A stretch of DNA of 64,000 nucleotides from Linanthus parryae (GCA_023055425.1 JALGPY010000010.1:18821363-18885362), one strand, 5' to 3'; numbered from the stretch's first letter, positions 22,234 through 33,620 are shown. The notes: generated by a model not told the origin, from the letters alone. Program-made: numbers and translations.

Positions 22234-23517
22234 ATGGAGGGAGATGAAGCACTACACCCGCATGTGGCTTTATTGATCAATCAGATGGGTCAGTTTGTTC
22301 AGGCAGTGAACAACAACATCCCAAGCAACGGCAACCAGATTAATAACGACAATGTCGTCATTGAACGAGAACCTGACTGGAATAAGAAGATAGCTCAAAG
22401 AAACCCTAGTTTCTTTTATGGAAAAGAAGATCCTGTATTGCTTGAGAATTGGATACGAGACTTCGAAAAGATTTTCCAGGCCATGGAGTGCCCAGAAGCC
22501 CGCAAGATTAACGAGGCAACATTCTACTTTAAGGGGAAGGCTGATAATTGGTGGACAGCCAATCGAGCAAGACTCGTGGCTCAAGAAGGCTTCAACTGGG
22601 AGGCACTGAAGACTCAAATGAGGAATACCTTTTACCCGGAGCATGTTAAGGAGAATAAGTACCAGGAGCTCATCACATTGCAGCAAGGCAACGACTCTGT
22701 AACAGACTACTATGACAAGTTTGTGGAGTTAGCTCGGTTTGATGAGGACACAGTGCCTACTGAGGGGCGCATGGTCACTCGCTTTATAGGAGGTCTGAAA
22801 CTTGAAATTCAGAGGACGATGCTCACGAGGACGTACAGTACCTTATCAGAAGCCTATGGAGTAGTAGCGAACATCTGGAGAGTCGATCAGACACTAGCCT
22901 CACAATTAGGAAAGAGAAAGGTGGAAGGCGAAGGAAGTGGCAAATCTAGCCAAGGAGGAAACAACAATCAGGGACCATACAAGAGATTCAAGACTGTAAA
23001 TGGTGGAGGTAACCATAACTGGGAATGTGGGGAAAATCGGAACCAGCAACGCAACCTTAACTGCAACAGGTGTGGCTGTAATCATCGAGGATACACTTGT
23101 GAAGGCGACGCCTTGACTTGTAGATATCGTGGCATCAAAGGCCATATAATTGCTGACTGTAGAAGGAGGAAGTCAGCTGAAAATGAGCAAGGCCTCAGCG
23201 AGCAAGGGCAACGTCAGAATCAGAATGGAGGAAATCAGTTCCGCAAAAACAACTATGAAAATGGCAGTGTGGGTCAGCAGGGCAACCATCGTGGCAATGG
23301 CAATGGAGGGCAGAATAGAAATATGAGAGCTAACAACGGAGGTGGCAACAATGGGCACATGAATGGAGGGAATGCAGCTCAGGGAAAAAACCAGAGACCG
23401 CCTGGTCAGATCTTTGTGATGAGCGAAACCGAGGCTCGAGCAATAAACAACAAAGAAGGTAACCATTCTGACCTTAATCTTTGTGCATTCCATTTAGAAA
23501 ACACATTGAGACATTAG
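22234..23517 (+). CDS. Gypsy-type GAG protein, intact 427-aa ORF
   Basis: ATG at 22234, stop TAG at 23515-23517. Retrotrans_gag core at about residues 55-200 (FFYGKEDPVLLENWIRDFEKIF, KADNWW, TDYYDKFVELARF, RFIGGLKLEI). A Gly/Asn-rich basic region follows, with a knuckle pair CNRCGCNHRGYTC and CRYRGIKGHIIADC. In the second knuckle the expected second Cys is Arg299 (CGT for TGT), so zinc binding there is probably lost. The C-terminus (FVMSETEARAIN) is where the protease would begin in a full gypsy polyprotein; it then stops after about 20 unrelated residues. GAG packages retrotransposon RNA; supplied in trans enzymes would be needed for mobility. That the ORF is open along its whole length suggests recent activity or selection. 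Confidence 0.9.
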   Translation: MEGDEALHPHVALLINQMGQFVQAVNNNIPSNGNQINNDNVVIEREPDWNKKIAQRNPSFFYGKEDPVLLENWIRDFEKIFQAMECPEARKINEATFYFKGKADNWWTANRARLVAQEGFNWEALKTQMRNTFYPEHVKENKYQELITLQQGNDSVTDYYDKFVELARFDEDTVPTEGRMVTRFIGGLKLEIQRTMLTRTYSTLSEAYGVVANIWRVDQTLASQLGKRKVEGEGSGKSSQGGNNNQGPYKRFKTVNGGGNHNWECGENRNQQRNLNCNRCGCNHRGYTCEGDALTCRYRGIKGHIIADCRRRKSAENEQGLSEQGQRQNQNGGNQFRKNNYENGSVGQQGNHRGNGNGGQNRNMRANNGGGNNGHMNGGNAAQGKNQRPPGQIFVMSETEARAINNKEGNHSDLNLCAFHLENTLRH

Positions 23518-23550
23518 TGACCCGTCCGAGCTTCGAGGACGAAGCTCATT

Positions 23551-23565
23551 CTAAGGGGGGAATGT
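23551..23565 (+). other. Polypurine tract of the TR-GAG element
   Basis: CTAAGGGGGGAATGT immediately precedes the 3' LTR, the usual plus-strand primer position. Confidence 0.8.
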
Positions 23566-26505
23566 TGTAATACCCCGTATTTTAATTAGGGGTTATTTGT
23601 TTTTTTTGGAAAATATTTGACGATTTAAAGAAATTAATATTTCAAACTTATTCTTGACTTAATTTTAGTTTCTAAAGTATAAGGGTATTATGTGGCATTT
23701 ATAATTATCTAGTATTCCGTTTTGGGGCTATTTTTAATTTATAAAAGTTTTAGTACTTGCTATTTTTACTATCAAAAGTGAAAATAAGATAATTGTGTTT
23801 ATATTCATTAGTTAGTATCGCATTCCGAAAATACCCCTCTTGTACGTGTAATCTTGTACTTACCATCAATTTTCAATATTCGCATCTCAACTCTCATTTT
23901 ATTTATACTTCAATTTCTACCCCAATAAATTATTGGAAGAATTTTAGTCTCTCATAAGCCCCTCCCCACCACTACCAAAGTCAACACTAATGAAAAAAAA
24001 TACTCCTACCTCTTCGTATGGAGCTATACCCACACATATAGTCGCATATGCATATAAGATGCAACCCCCCCACACACACTACCACTACCACATCATTTCA
24101 TCACTCCTTTCACCCTCAAGTATCTCTCTCTCACTCCTAAATTTCGTCCAAAATAATGAGGGCATCATAAACATCATCCTCTTCCTCAAAAACCCACTTC
24201 TCTCATCTCTCTCTTGCTTCCATTGAAGGAGCTTCAAGTCTAGGGAGAAATCAAGCACTCCAAGACTCTCTAAAACTCCAAAATTTCTCTAAGGTCTGGT
24301 AGTAAGTGTTATTTCCTTTCTATTCTCCTTCATAGGTTGTAAAAATAGTGTTAGAAGCATGTCTTGTTGGAAATTTCTTGAATTGATGATGCATCTGTGC
24401 CTAGAGCATGAAATTGGGACTTTTGACTTTTGTTTTATCTAATTTTCCACTTGATTCCTCAAATTTCTTGTTTGATTTCTTTTTATATGTTTAAATGGAT
24501 TTTTTTGAGCATATGAACATGTTTCTCAAGTTGCATGTATCATAGAAATGATTTGATCAAGATTTGGAGGTTTTAGGGAAACATGCATGTTGATACAATC
24601 TGTGTAGTGTGTGAAAAACGTGATCTTTCTTATACTTTGGTCTCTTTAAAAATTTTAAAACTTACATTTTATGAAACTAGACTCAGAGGGGGTCACTTTC
24701 AGAAAAAAAATCATCTTCATAGCATTCTTGAATAATGAGTAATGGTCATTTGAACTTGCATGTTTTCTGGAACTCTGTTTCTTAACCAATCTTACCATTT
24801 TCACTAAATATCCCATTTTCAGTAACTTTTGGCACCCTTTATTTTTTGTGGTTTAATTAGACACATATATGATTAGTTCTGGAAAATATGAGCATCATTT
24901 CCATTATCCAAGTGGTAGAAATCACCTTTTAAAGTTGAGATTTACTTTCAGACTTGTCTCTGCACAACACTCTTTGTTTATTTCATATCTTTATTTCTAT
25001 AATAGATATTAATACTATTCTTGATGTTTCAGAAACTAGACATATTTTTCTACCTTATGATAGAGTTTCATAATTTTTTAAATTATTTTGGTATGGTAAA
25101 TATGGCTCCAAAGTCACAGCTACAATTCTGTCCAGAATTGTAGTTTCACATATTTTTTGAAAACTTTACTTTTTGAATTTCTAAGGGGTTTGTTGGACTT
25201 ATTTTGATATGTGAGCATCATTCTATATTCATAAGTGACATTTAGAATCATGTGCATATAGAACACGTATTCGACACATGAGTACACCACTTGAAAACGG
25301 GCTTTATTGGGATACTTAAGGATGAACCAAGTCTTGTGACCTAGCAAACACCCATATAGGATTAGGGCATTATTTATTTAGAAGTAACATCTTTGTGACT
25401 AGGGATTTTAAATTTTAGGGGAAGAATTCGTGGACGAAGGCTTCGTCGACGCCCTTCGTACTAACTGCTGAGGCGACTTTAGGTGAGTTTACGTGATTAG
25501 CCTTGTGTTCCTAGCTTCTTTCGTGTCGAAAGTTGATTTTATAAATTGTCTCAAAATGTGTTTGTGATTCACATGTTTTAATTGAGTTTGTTTACGTTTT
25601 GGAATGGTTGTTTTGAAACTATCACACGATAAATAATAAATCGTTAATAAAGTGAAGTGGAAGAATTCGCATGTACCGGAACCAGTTATGTTACTTATCA
25701 CGGGTTTTGATCCCTTGGGTTTTATACCCTAAAATGCGGGACTCCTTGTGCCCCCGACTCCTTTAGCCCTAGGCTGGAGTACTGCTTTCTAGATACCACT
25801 CCTTTGATTGACGCTCTTAGGAGGGTGTTGCAACACTTAAGGTCTAGAATGTCTGATGTGGTCATGATGGCTAGCGGAACGCGGAATGCGATCCACAACG
25901 CTTGGTAGAGAGGTTTGAGTTCTTGAACCCCCTATACACCAGTACCATCTTTTACTTTGTTATGGTCTACCCGGGTTACAGCGCGACTCATTGAACTTCT
26001 TTTCCCCAATGTTGGAAAAGTAAGACGGGTTGGAATTTAAATAAGTGGTTTAACTCTTGCGACATTCATAATTGGTTATCGCCGTTGCAAACTCTTATAT
26101 TGTTTTACTTATACTCTGTTACCCTTATTTTATATAACTCGTGATTTAGCAACATATCTCGTACTTCCTGTTTTTACATGCTAAGATGTATCTCACTCAG
26201 TATTTTTGCTGATTTTCGAAACTGCGGTTCTTGTTTTCCTTCCCACCGCAGGTCTAGGAGCTGAGTATTTTGGAATAGAAGGACGCGAGACTCACTTAGA
26301 CTATGAATGCCACCAGTAGTTGATATAGAAATGTTAGTTAACTTTTGTGTAATAGTAATCAGCTAGTGTGTAAGACTTAAAATTTCATGTAGTTTTTTAA
26401 TAATATAAGTATGTGTTGTGGATTATATTGTTTTTGATCTCCGCCAATTCTATTAAGCATCGCCCTCCCGGTCTCGTCCCGAGCCGGATAAAGGGGGTTG
26501 TTGCA
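23566..26505 (+). repeat. 3' LTR of the TR-GAG element
   Basis: 2940 bp, parallel to 18985-21878 along its whole length, followed by TSD TGTAT. Short ORFs in both LTRs are mutual copies and are not genes. Confidence 0.92.
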
Positions 26506-26510
26506 TGTAT

Positions 26511-27984
26511 AAACTCAGGGGGAGTTATACTTTGAAGATGATGAAAGACATGATTTTTTGAGAGACATGTTCAAAGCTCCAAAGCTTTGAAGCTCAAGAT
26601 TTCCTATAGACTTGCTAGATAATTGCTGACAGTTTTCTGTGTTACAGGCTAGGCATTGGATTGGATGATGTTTATAAGTTCTTTTATTGTCTCTTACAAA
26701 TATTCTTGAGATTATATATTGTGGTTATATTGTTGACAAGTGTATAATTTATATGTCTTAAGAATCACAGCTTGCAGGCCAAAGCTTTGAAGGAAACCAG
26801 AGCTCCAAAGCTTTGGAGTTTATACTGGATTTTAGCTAAGTTATTATGGCTAACAAATTCTTGTTGCAGGCTAACTTATCTGGCTATGTGATTAGTTATT
26901 GAATTGATCTAAGTCTTAATCTTTATGTTGACTATCATTAGGCTAATTATACAGATATGTGTATATAGTGTTTACTCTCTCAGAAAATAGCTAAGCTTAT
27001 TGGTTAATCTGATCTACCAAACATGTCACTAACTTATGCTATTCTTTCCTGGATTTTGTCTTATCGTGTGTTCAAGTTTTTCAGGGCTAGACTTTTGTTA
27101 AACCTGCATAACACAATCAAAACAGCCGTTTGAATATAGTTGTTGAAAGAAGTTGTTAGGTGATTGAGGATTTATAGAAATTATATTCCTAAAATCTCTC
27201 AGGTTGTTGCTGACAGTCTACTATAAACTGGATTTGAATTTCAATCAAGAGGAGAGTTGATCTGCAGGGAAACAAAAGTGAGAAAAATCGTGGGAGATCA
27301 TTCAAAAATCATTCAAAGAGATTGAAAGCTCAACATTGAAGAAGATCAATCATCTCAATCACTCCAGACATCTGAAGAAAATTTCCAAGCTTCACTGCTT
27401 ATTATGTATATTGCGTTCTTCATTCTTTTGCTTTATTTGTAAAATTCATTATAATTTCTATACCTCACAAACTGTTAGAATTTAGTTTTTCAAGTGAATA
27501 CCAAGAGGTTCTTATTGTTTCATCAGATTTTAGCTAGAACTAGATAGGTTTGGAACCACAACCTGTATAAGTGTAAGGGAGTTCACTTAGGCTTGAGATC
27601 TAGGGCTATTTCTTTGATTAGTAAGAAGTGTTTAAATCCTAGAGGGATACTATCCCTTAGGCGGAGAGTAGGCCCATTGATGGCTGAACTTCGTAAAAAA
27701 TCACTGTGTTCATCTTCTTTAGTTCAGCATTTCATTTCATTCAAAACTGTTCATCACAGAGCTTCTTCAAAGCTTTGGAGGATTTTCTGTTTCAAAGCTT
27801 TGAAGCTTCTGACTATCACAAACTATTTCAAGTTGTTTCTTTACTTGTTCAAAGCTTTGGAAATCTATTTTATCTTTGTGTTAAGTTTCAAATCCTATTT
27901 TTAGCAAAAGATTACATACTCTATTCAACCCCCGCCCTTTTAGAGTATCTTGATCCTGTTTTATACCTGCATTACACACTTTCA
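26511..27984 (+). repeat. Probable 5' LTR of a SIRE/Maximus-like copia relic
   Basis: AT-rich, no coding sequence, ends ACACTTTCA just before a degenerate tRNA-Met primer site. It carries many AAAGCTTT palindromes (e.g. 26580, 26783, 26809, 27770, 27796, 27850). The left edge is uncertain: it starts near AAACTCAGGGGGAG directly after the TR-GAG target duplication. Confidence 0.6.
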
Positions 27985-27986
27985 AT

Positions 27987-27998
27987 TGGTATCACTGC
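27987..27998 (+). other. Degenerate tRNA-Met primer binding site of the SIRE-like relic
   Basis: TGGTATCACTGC followed by TTGGGTCACT; canonical is TGGTATCAGAGC. Position right after the LTR end and before gag supports the call. Confidence 0.6.
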
Positions 27999-28049
27999 TT
28001 GGGTCACTGTAAGGATCTAACCATCTTGTGACAATAATTAATGTAGGTG

Positions 28050-29780
28050 ATGAAGGATTCTCACAAGGATGGGCAGCCAACAGACCTCCACTGTTCTGTG
28101 GTGACAACTTTGTTCATTGGAAAGCATTGATGAAGATGTTCAGCATAGATCAGGACGTGGAATTATGGTCAATCACTTAGAATGGCCCTTTTATATTCTA
28201 TTTAACTGCAGACGGAATCAAAACTGTCAAGACTGAACATGATCTTTCAATTACTTAATTGGAAAAGGTATAAAAGAATTATAAAGCTATGGACTTATTA
28301 TATTGTTCTTTTAGTGCAGATGAGTTCAACATAATATCCAACTGTAAAAGTGCCAAGGAGATTTGGGACGAACTAGTTGTGACATATGAAGGAACTAGCC
28401 AAGTCAAGTAGACCAAAATCAGCATTCTTCTGAGGCAATATGAGTTATTCGAGATGAATTCGGATGAATCCATCAAGGACATGTTCAAAAGGTTCACAGA
28501 CATTGTGAATAACCTAGATTCCTTGGGGAAAGCATTCTCAAATTAAGAAAATGTCAGAAAGATTCTAAGAAACCTTCCAAAATCCAAGTGAGAACCGAAG
28601 ACCGTTGCAATTGAAGAAGCTCAGGATTTGAGCCTTCTGGAACTAGATGATATGCAAGGCAAGGTGCTCACTCATGAGATCTCTATGAAGTATGTGGATG
28701 GTGATATGAATGAAGGAAGCTTTAGCCTTGATCTCCAAAGATTTGACAAGAATACAGAAAATGAAGGAAAACTTTGGAAACAAGGACCACAAAAAAGACA
28801 AGTTTAAATCCTCAAGGAGCAAGGGTCACAGAGGTAAGTCTTCTTCACATTCATATAAATCTAAAGTAATGAATTGCTTTGAATATGGAGGGCAGATCAC
28901 CTGGTAAGGTATCATCCACAAAAGAAGAACAACAGGAATTTTCCTGTGAAGGAAACTGACAACAGAAGGAAGAAAGCTATGGTTGCCTCATGGAGTGATT
29001 ATGACAGCAAGTGATTCATACTCAGATGAAGAACAAGTCAATCTTTGTCTAATCGTTGAGCATGAAGAAGGAAACAGTTCAGACATACACAATGAGGAGA
29101 TGGTAAAGAATTTACTTGCTAGTCCTACTTATGTTTTACATGAAATCCTCAAAAACATGTTTTTAAATGAGGAAAGCTACAGAAACGAGATTGATTATTT
29201 GAAGGTAAAAGTTCATGAGCAGGAAATGGAAAATTTAGATTTGGATTTTCTCAATAATACTCTGGAAGTATCTAACTCAAAAATTGACAGTGACATCAAA
29301 TCCTTGGACAGCAGGTTCAAAGCTTTGAAGGCACATGTCAAAGAAGTTGTGGATCAAAACTCTCTTTTACTTATAAGTATGTTGATCTAAAGTATCATTA
29401 AGATGATTTAGAACAACATTACACTTCTTTGACTGATAAAATTCAAGAATCAGGAAAGGTTTTATCAAGATTTGCAGGCTCAGGACATAACCTTAATCTC
29501 ATACTTGGAGGAAGTCTACATTCTGTACACAAAAGTGGAGTTTGTTACAATCCATATTTTCCAAAGAAGAACCAAACCACCTTTGTGAAATCAGGAAACA
29601 GACATTCTCCAAAATGTCATTACTGTGGAAAATATGGTCATGTGAAGCTAACTGGCCCCTTTAGAAGGACAAAACCTTACATAATGAGGAATACCTACCC
29701 ATATCAGCTTAAGGGACAGTGAAGCGGCTTTGGGTTCCTAAAGTAATCAGACCACCTAGTATGGTTGATTCTGAATATGA
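28050..29780 (+). pseudogene. SIRE-like copia gag relic, several stops and frameshifts
   Basis: Translated pieces read RPPLFCGDNFVHWKALMK, AKEIWDELVVTYEGT, SIKDMFKRFTDIVNNL and IEEAQDLSLLELDDM, the UBN2-type gag of SIRE/Maximus copia elements. Then come a basic stretch and a broken knuckle (NCFEYGGQ), an acidic block (YSDEEQVNLCLIVEHEE), a coiled-coil-like region (29100-29370), and a second knuckle CHYCGKYGHVK with the third position disturbed. Stops include TAG and TAA codons near 28180, 28260, 28410 and 28545. Protease and the rest of pol are missing. A 20-bp word (TTGGGTTCCTAAAGTAATCA) occurs twice, at about 29729 and 29804. Confidence 0.8.
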
Positions 29781-29867
29781 GTCAAAATTCTACACTTAGG
29801 CTTTGGGTTCCTAAAGTAATCAACTTGTTAGTTTGTCTTCGTACTTTTTTTCCAGGGTTCCAATTCA

Positions 29868-30430
29868 GTGTCTATATTTATTCAACCCAACAGTTGAATA
29901 AATACCGTTCCAACACCCATTAAGTTGCCTTTCAACGGCGAGAACATGGAACTGCATAATTAGCATGACTGAGCTTGGGCAACTGCGGCACTGGTACGGC
30001 TCTGGATAATGTTACTAATTTGTTCCCCATCTACCATGTCCTGGCAACGTCTCCAAGCGATCCTAAAACTTCATGAACTGCCCCAGCTGGGTGGTTAACG
30101 AAGGTGCGTAGCAAATAGGGGCAACTACAAAAAAAATACCAATGGAATTGTCAATTCTATGGTATTTTGGTTTGTAGTTGTCCCTGTTTGCTACGCGCAT
30201 CGGCCAACCACCGAGACGAGGTGGTTCATGAAGTTTGAGGATACTTCGGAGATCGATGTCAAGCCATAAGAAACGGACAAGTGACATCATCCGGAGCCGT
30301 TACAGTGCCGCAGTTGCCCATGCTCTCTGATGCTGTGTCCAATTCCATGTTCTCTTGTTGAACACGACTGCAAGGGTGTTGGACTGGTAATTATCAATTG
30401 TTGGGTTCGTTATTCTAGTCGCTATCTTTA
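29868..30430. repeat. Long near-perfect inverted repeat (hairpin) with almost no loop
   Basis: The centre is GAATTG-T-CAATTC (30145-30157). Moving outward, TACC..TGG pairs with its complement, then GTAGCAAATAGGGGCAACTAC against GTAGTTGTCCCTGTTTGCTAC, then GGGCAACTGCGGCAC (29968) against GTGCCGCAGTTGCCC (30307), then GAGAACATGGAA (29940) against TTCCATGTTCTC (30342), then CCAACACCC against GGGTGTTGG. The arms are about 270-280 bp each and visibly imperfect with small indels. Transcription would give a long hairpin RNA. Minus-strand ORFs across it (e.g. 30515-30300) are not recognisable proteins. It may be a foldback element, an inverted duplication or a small-RNA source. Confidence 0.85.
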
Positions 30431-30560
30431 ACGAACCCTTAACATTGAATTTACGGTTTAGTTTGCCCTCAAGTGTTGGGTTGGATTGCCCGCATTTTAG
30501 CAAACTAACCAACATCTCAGAATCTTATCGCTGTTAAAGTCTAGTAAATTATTGCATTTT
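30431..30560. other. Gap between hairpin and CACTA-like DNA
   Basis: No recognisable feature. The boundary between the two neighbouring repeats cannot be placed exactly. Confidence 0.3.
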
Positions 30561-31556
30561 GTGCTTTCCAAATATACTGGAGAATTAAAATCGTAAAATA
30601 CCTTAAATGTCTACATGTGTACGATTTTATTCCGTAAACTTAAAATGCTATCTGTTTTGATATTGTTATGTACTGTTAAATTTTTTAGGTTTATCCAGGC
30701 TTTGGCATGTGCACACTATGGTGACCATTTTGGCGCAGCGTGCAAATGTGAAGGCAGAGCCGCGGCTTCAAAGCCATTTTGTCGCAATTAGGGGGATACA
30801 GCTAGAGGTAAAGCAAGCTACAAAAAGATGAGATGTATTATTTTGCAACTTCAAGATAGATAGCTAGTATATGTTTGGTATAATGCGCAGAGTATAGGTT
30901 TTCATCTACTCTACATGACTTGTACATTTCCGGTAAAACTTTGGAAATGTAAAATTTGTGGACATATATATATATATTGATGTTTTTGAAATGTGTTGTG
31001 TGTTATTTCAATTTTAGTAGGTGTGTCTTGTGTTGGTTGTGCCTGAAAACATAAGGCTTTGTGTTGGTTGTGCCTGAAAATAAGCTACAGGCCATGATCT
31101 GGAATGGTTGCAGGGCAAACCTCAAATACGGCGAGAATTTAATTTTTCTGCATTATTTATCAACAAAAATGACAAAAGTTTATTTAATTTCCTTACAAAA
31201 TAACACTCAAATATGGCAAGATAATATGGCTATACTTTTTCCGTAAAACATAGCACATAAACTGCAAAATTAAATCCTTGTACGACAAAAAATTTGCCGT
31301 ATATGGAAGCCCAAACACTGTGAGATGAAAAATCTTTCGACGTATATATGTTATCATAAACGGCGAAATTATTCCCGTATTTGAGTATCAAATACGGCGA
31401 GAGGGACTTTACAGCGATGGTTTTTCTTGCCGTAAAGTATTAACGTCAAAATACCTCGCGATCGAGCCATATTTCGCCGTTTAAGCATTAAACTGCGAGA
31501 AAAACCCTATAAGCGGCGTTATTTTTGCGTCATATTTCCGTACGTTTCCAGTAGTG
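30560..31556. mobile_element. 3'/one-sided end of a CACTA (En/Spm) transposon
   Basis: The right terminus GTTTCCAGTAGTG (31544-31556) is the complement of CACTACTGGAAAC, a CACTA terminus. Within the last 450 bp, motifs ACGGCGA/TTGCCGT recur in both orientations (about 31128, 31294, 31361, 31394, 31424, 31474), as expected for subterminal transposase-binding repeats. Upstream is AT-rich sequence with a TATATATATA run (30965) and a duplicated 23-bp word (31030 and 31060). No left terminus or transposase ORF was found here. It abuts the Athila relic directly, so it was inserted into it. Confidence 0.7.
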
Positions 31557-32500
31557 AAAGACAGCTTCTAGCCACTTCATAACCTCTTTCTTCACTACTT
31601 CCTTCATATTTGGATTGAGTATTCTTTGCGGCTGATTTATTGGCTTCTTCCATTCCTCAATCCGTATTTTGTGATGACAGTATGCGGGGCTGATCCCCTT
31701 GATGTCTGCGATTGTCTATCCAATGGCTGCCATGTGTTTCCTCAGCACTCCTAAAAGTTGTTCCTCCTGTTCCTGAGACAAAGCAGTAGAAACAATTACA
31801 GGCAATGTGTCATTTAAACCAAGAAAAGCATACCTGAGATAAGATGGTAAATGGCTTCAACCCAAATACGGGTGGTGATTTGTGTGAAGGAATTAGAGTT
31901 GTTTTCTGTTCCCCATGCTCGTCCAACCTAGCTTTATCCAGCTATCAGCATAGTGGACTTCCTTGGGGGTGAGGATCCCCTTCTCCATTTCTTAGACTAG
32001 CAATTTCTTCCCACATAAGATCAACTTCCCCTTTCATATCATTTCCATCATAAATCTATATCCCGTAGCAATCTTGAAGGTCATGATAAGAAGGTATCTG
32101 CATTGCCTTGAACACATCAAAAACAACCTTGTTGTCATTCAATTTCATGGAGAGTCGCCCACTTTTTAACATGGATGATTGCTTCTCCTGTTGCTAAGAA
32201 AGGCCTTCCAATAATTAGTGGAACTTCACACTTCCATATCAAGAATGATAAAATCAGATGGGAATCTGAGTGATCCTACTTTTACCAGAATATCCTCAAT
32301 TACCCCATATGCCTGGCGAATAGACCTCTCTGCCATTTGCAACATCACACGAGTGCCCTTAGGGTCCCCAAACCTAGCTTCATAAATATGGACAATGGTA
32401 TCAAGTTAATGATTTCCCCGAGATCACATAAGGCCGAAACTGTCATGGAGTCGCCAAAGGTAACTGGAATCACAAAATCCCAGGATCTTTGACCTTCTTA
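31557..32500 (-). pseudogene. Athila-type gypsy protease and start of RT, degenerate
   Basis: Minus-strand translation from 32470 downward gives LCDLGEIINLIPLSI, ALVMLQMAERSIRQAYGVIEDILVKVG, FPSDFIILDME and FLATGEAIIHVKSG. This is the aspartic protease region of Athila elements (normally DLGASINLMP, EDVLVKV, ILGRPFLATG). The catalytic motif is altered and frames shift. The stretch next to 31557 (KKPINQPQRILNP, VVKKEVMKWLEA) is the beginning of RT. The rest of RT is replaced by the CACTA end. Confidence 0.75.
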
Positions 32501-32537
32501 GGATGACCCTTTAATACGCACTCTGATGCTTCAGTAT

Positions 32538-33620
32538 TCAAAAAGATCTGCTCACACTCATCCACTCGCCTCTTTCCTGCCAAAATGTCTTTGAGGAACT
32601 TAACATAGATAGGCATTTTTTCAAGGCTTTATCAAATGGGATGTTAATTTCAAGCTTCTTGAACATCTCAAGAAATTTCTGGAACTCTTTAGCATCACTC
32701 TTTTTCCAGGTTCTTAAGGGGTATGGAAGTGTTGGAGAAATTGTGACATATTCAATACGTACCTCTTCTTTTTCGGGCTCTACATTAGCCTCTACTGTTT
32801 TTGAGTGAGGTCTCACTACCTCATCATCATCAAATATCTGTTGTTCCAAAGCCTTCGAGGTTGTGGGGCTCGTGCATGAGTGGGGTAAGGAGGGTAGGTC
32901 AGAGCCTTCCCACTTCTGGTTATGACAGATTCGATTGGATGGAATAATGGCTCTCACTGGAGCTGGCATAGATAACGGATTCACAATATGCCCCACTTGT
33001 TGTTCCATATTCCATAGTGCAGCCTTGGTAGTTTGTAAATCAGCATCCAAATATGACATTTGTTCTATGAACTGGTTGACATTCCTACCCACTTGTAACA
33101 TCATGCTCTTGAGCTCGTCTATATCACTCTCTTTTCTGGTCTGCTATGCTGCCTCCTCATGCTGAACTCGTTCCAGGACTGCTTCAATTTCATAATCAAG
33201 TAGTTTATTTCCTTCTCCTAGCTGGGATTCTTGCTTAGCAATCTGCCTCATCAACTGATATGCCCCCACTTTGTCAAATTTGAACAAGAAACTCCCTCCA
33301 GATTCCCTATCCACACGCTCTTGGTCTTCATGGCCTAGACCGTGTACCTGGAAAGTCTTGTAGTCTTCAAAATTGTGGTTCGGGACTTTTCTCAACATCG
33401 TCACAAATCGTTCCCATGCTTCCATTATAGTTTCCCCCTGCTGCTGCACGAAACTCTGAATATCAGCTTGTAACTGAATCACTCGGTGGACAGGATAAAA
33501 TTTCTCTTGGAATTCTTTAGCACACTGAACCCACGTGACAGTGGAGTTTGATTCTCGAGCTTGTAACCAAGCAGTTGCTTCGCCACTTAAAAAGTAAAAA
33601 AAAGCACCAACTTGAAAGTA
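32538..33620 (-). pseudogene. Athila-type gypsy gag with in-frame stop
   Basis: Minus strand: SGEATAWLQARESNSTVTW, FVQQQGETIMEAWERF, LRKVPNHNFEDYKT, RESGGSFLFKFDKVGAYQLM and a C-terminal region to 32538. The pattern of GAG in Athila/Tat gypsy elements is clear. One frame is kept through 33482-32538 except for a TAG at 33144-33146. The apparent start at 33482 is a GTG within the domain, not a real start; homology continues upstream to about 33600. Confidence 0.8.

Larger units (their letters stand above)
18985..26505 (+). mobile_element. TR-GAG type gypsy LTR retrotransposon (gag only, 2.9-kb LTRs)
   Basis: LTRs 18985-21878 and 23566-26505 begin TGTA-TACCCCGTATTTTAATTA and end GGGGGTTGTTGCA. 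They are flanked by TGTAT (18980-18984 and 26506-26510). The 1.7-kb internal part holds a primer site, one gag ORF and a purine tract, but no protease, RT, RNase H or integrase. This is the layout of non-autonomous terminal-repeat retrotransposons with a GAG domain. The gag type (CNRCGCNHRG, CX2C-like knuckle) and the 3' sequence (CGAGCTTCGAGGACGAAGCT before the purine tract) point to a Tekay/Del-like gypsy parent. The LTRs differ by scattered substitutions and one ~50-bp indel near 24441-24500. Confidence 0.92.

Noticed and set aside
30300..30515. 71-aa minus-strand ORF as a gene
   Set aside because: It overlaps one arm of the inverted repeat, has no recognisable domain and starts without context; treated as incidental.
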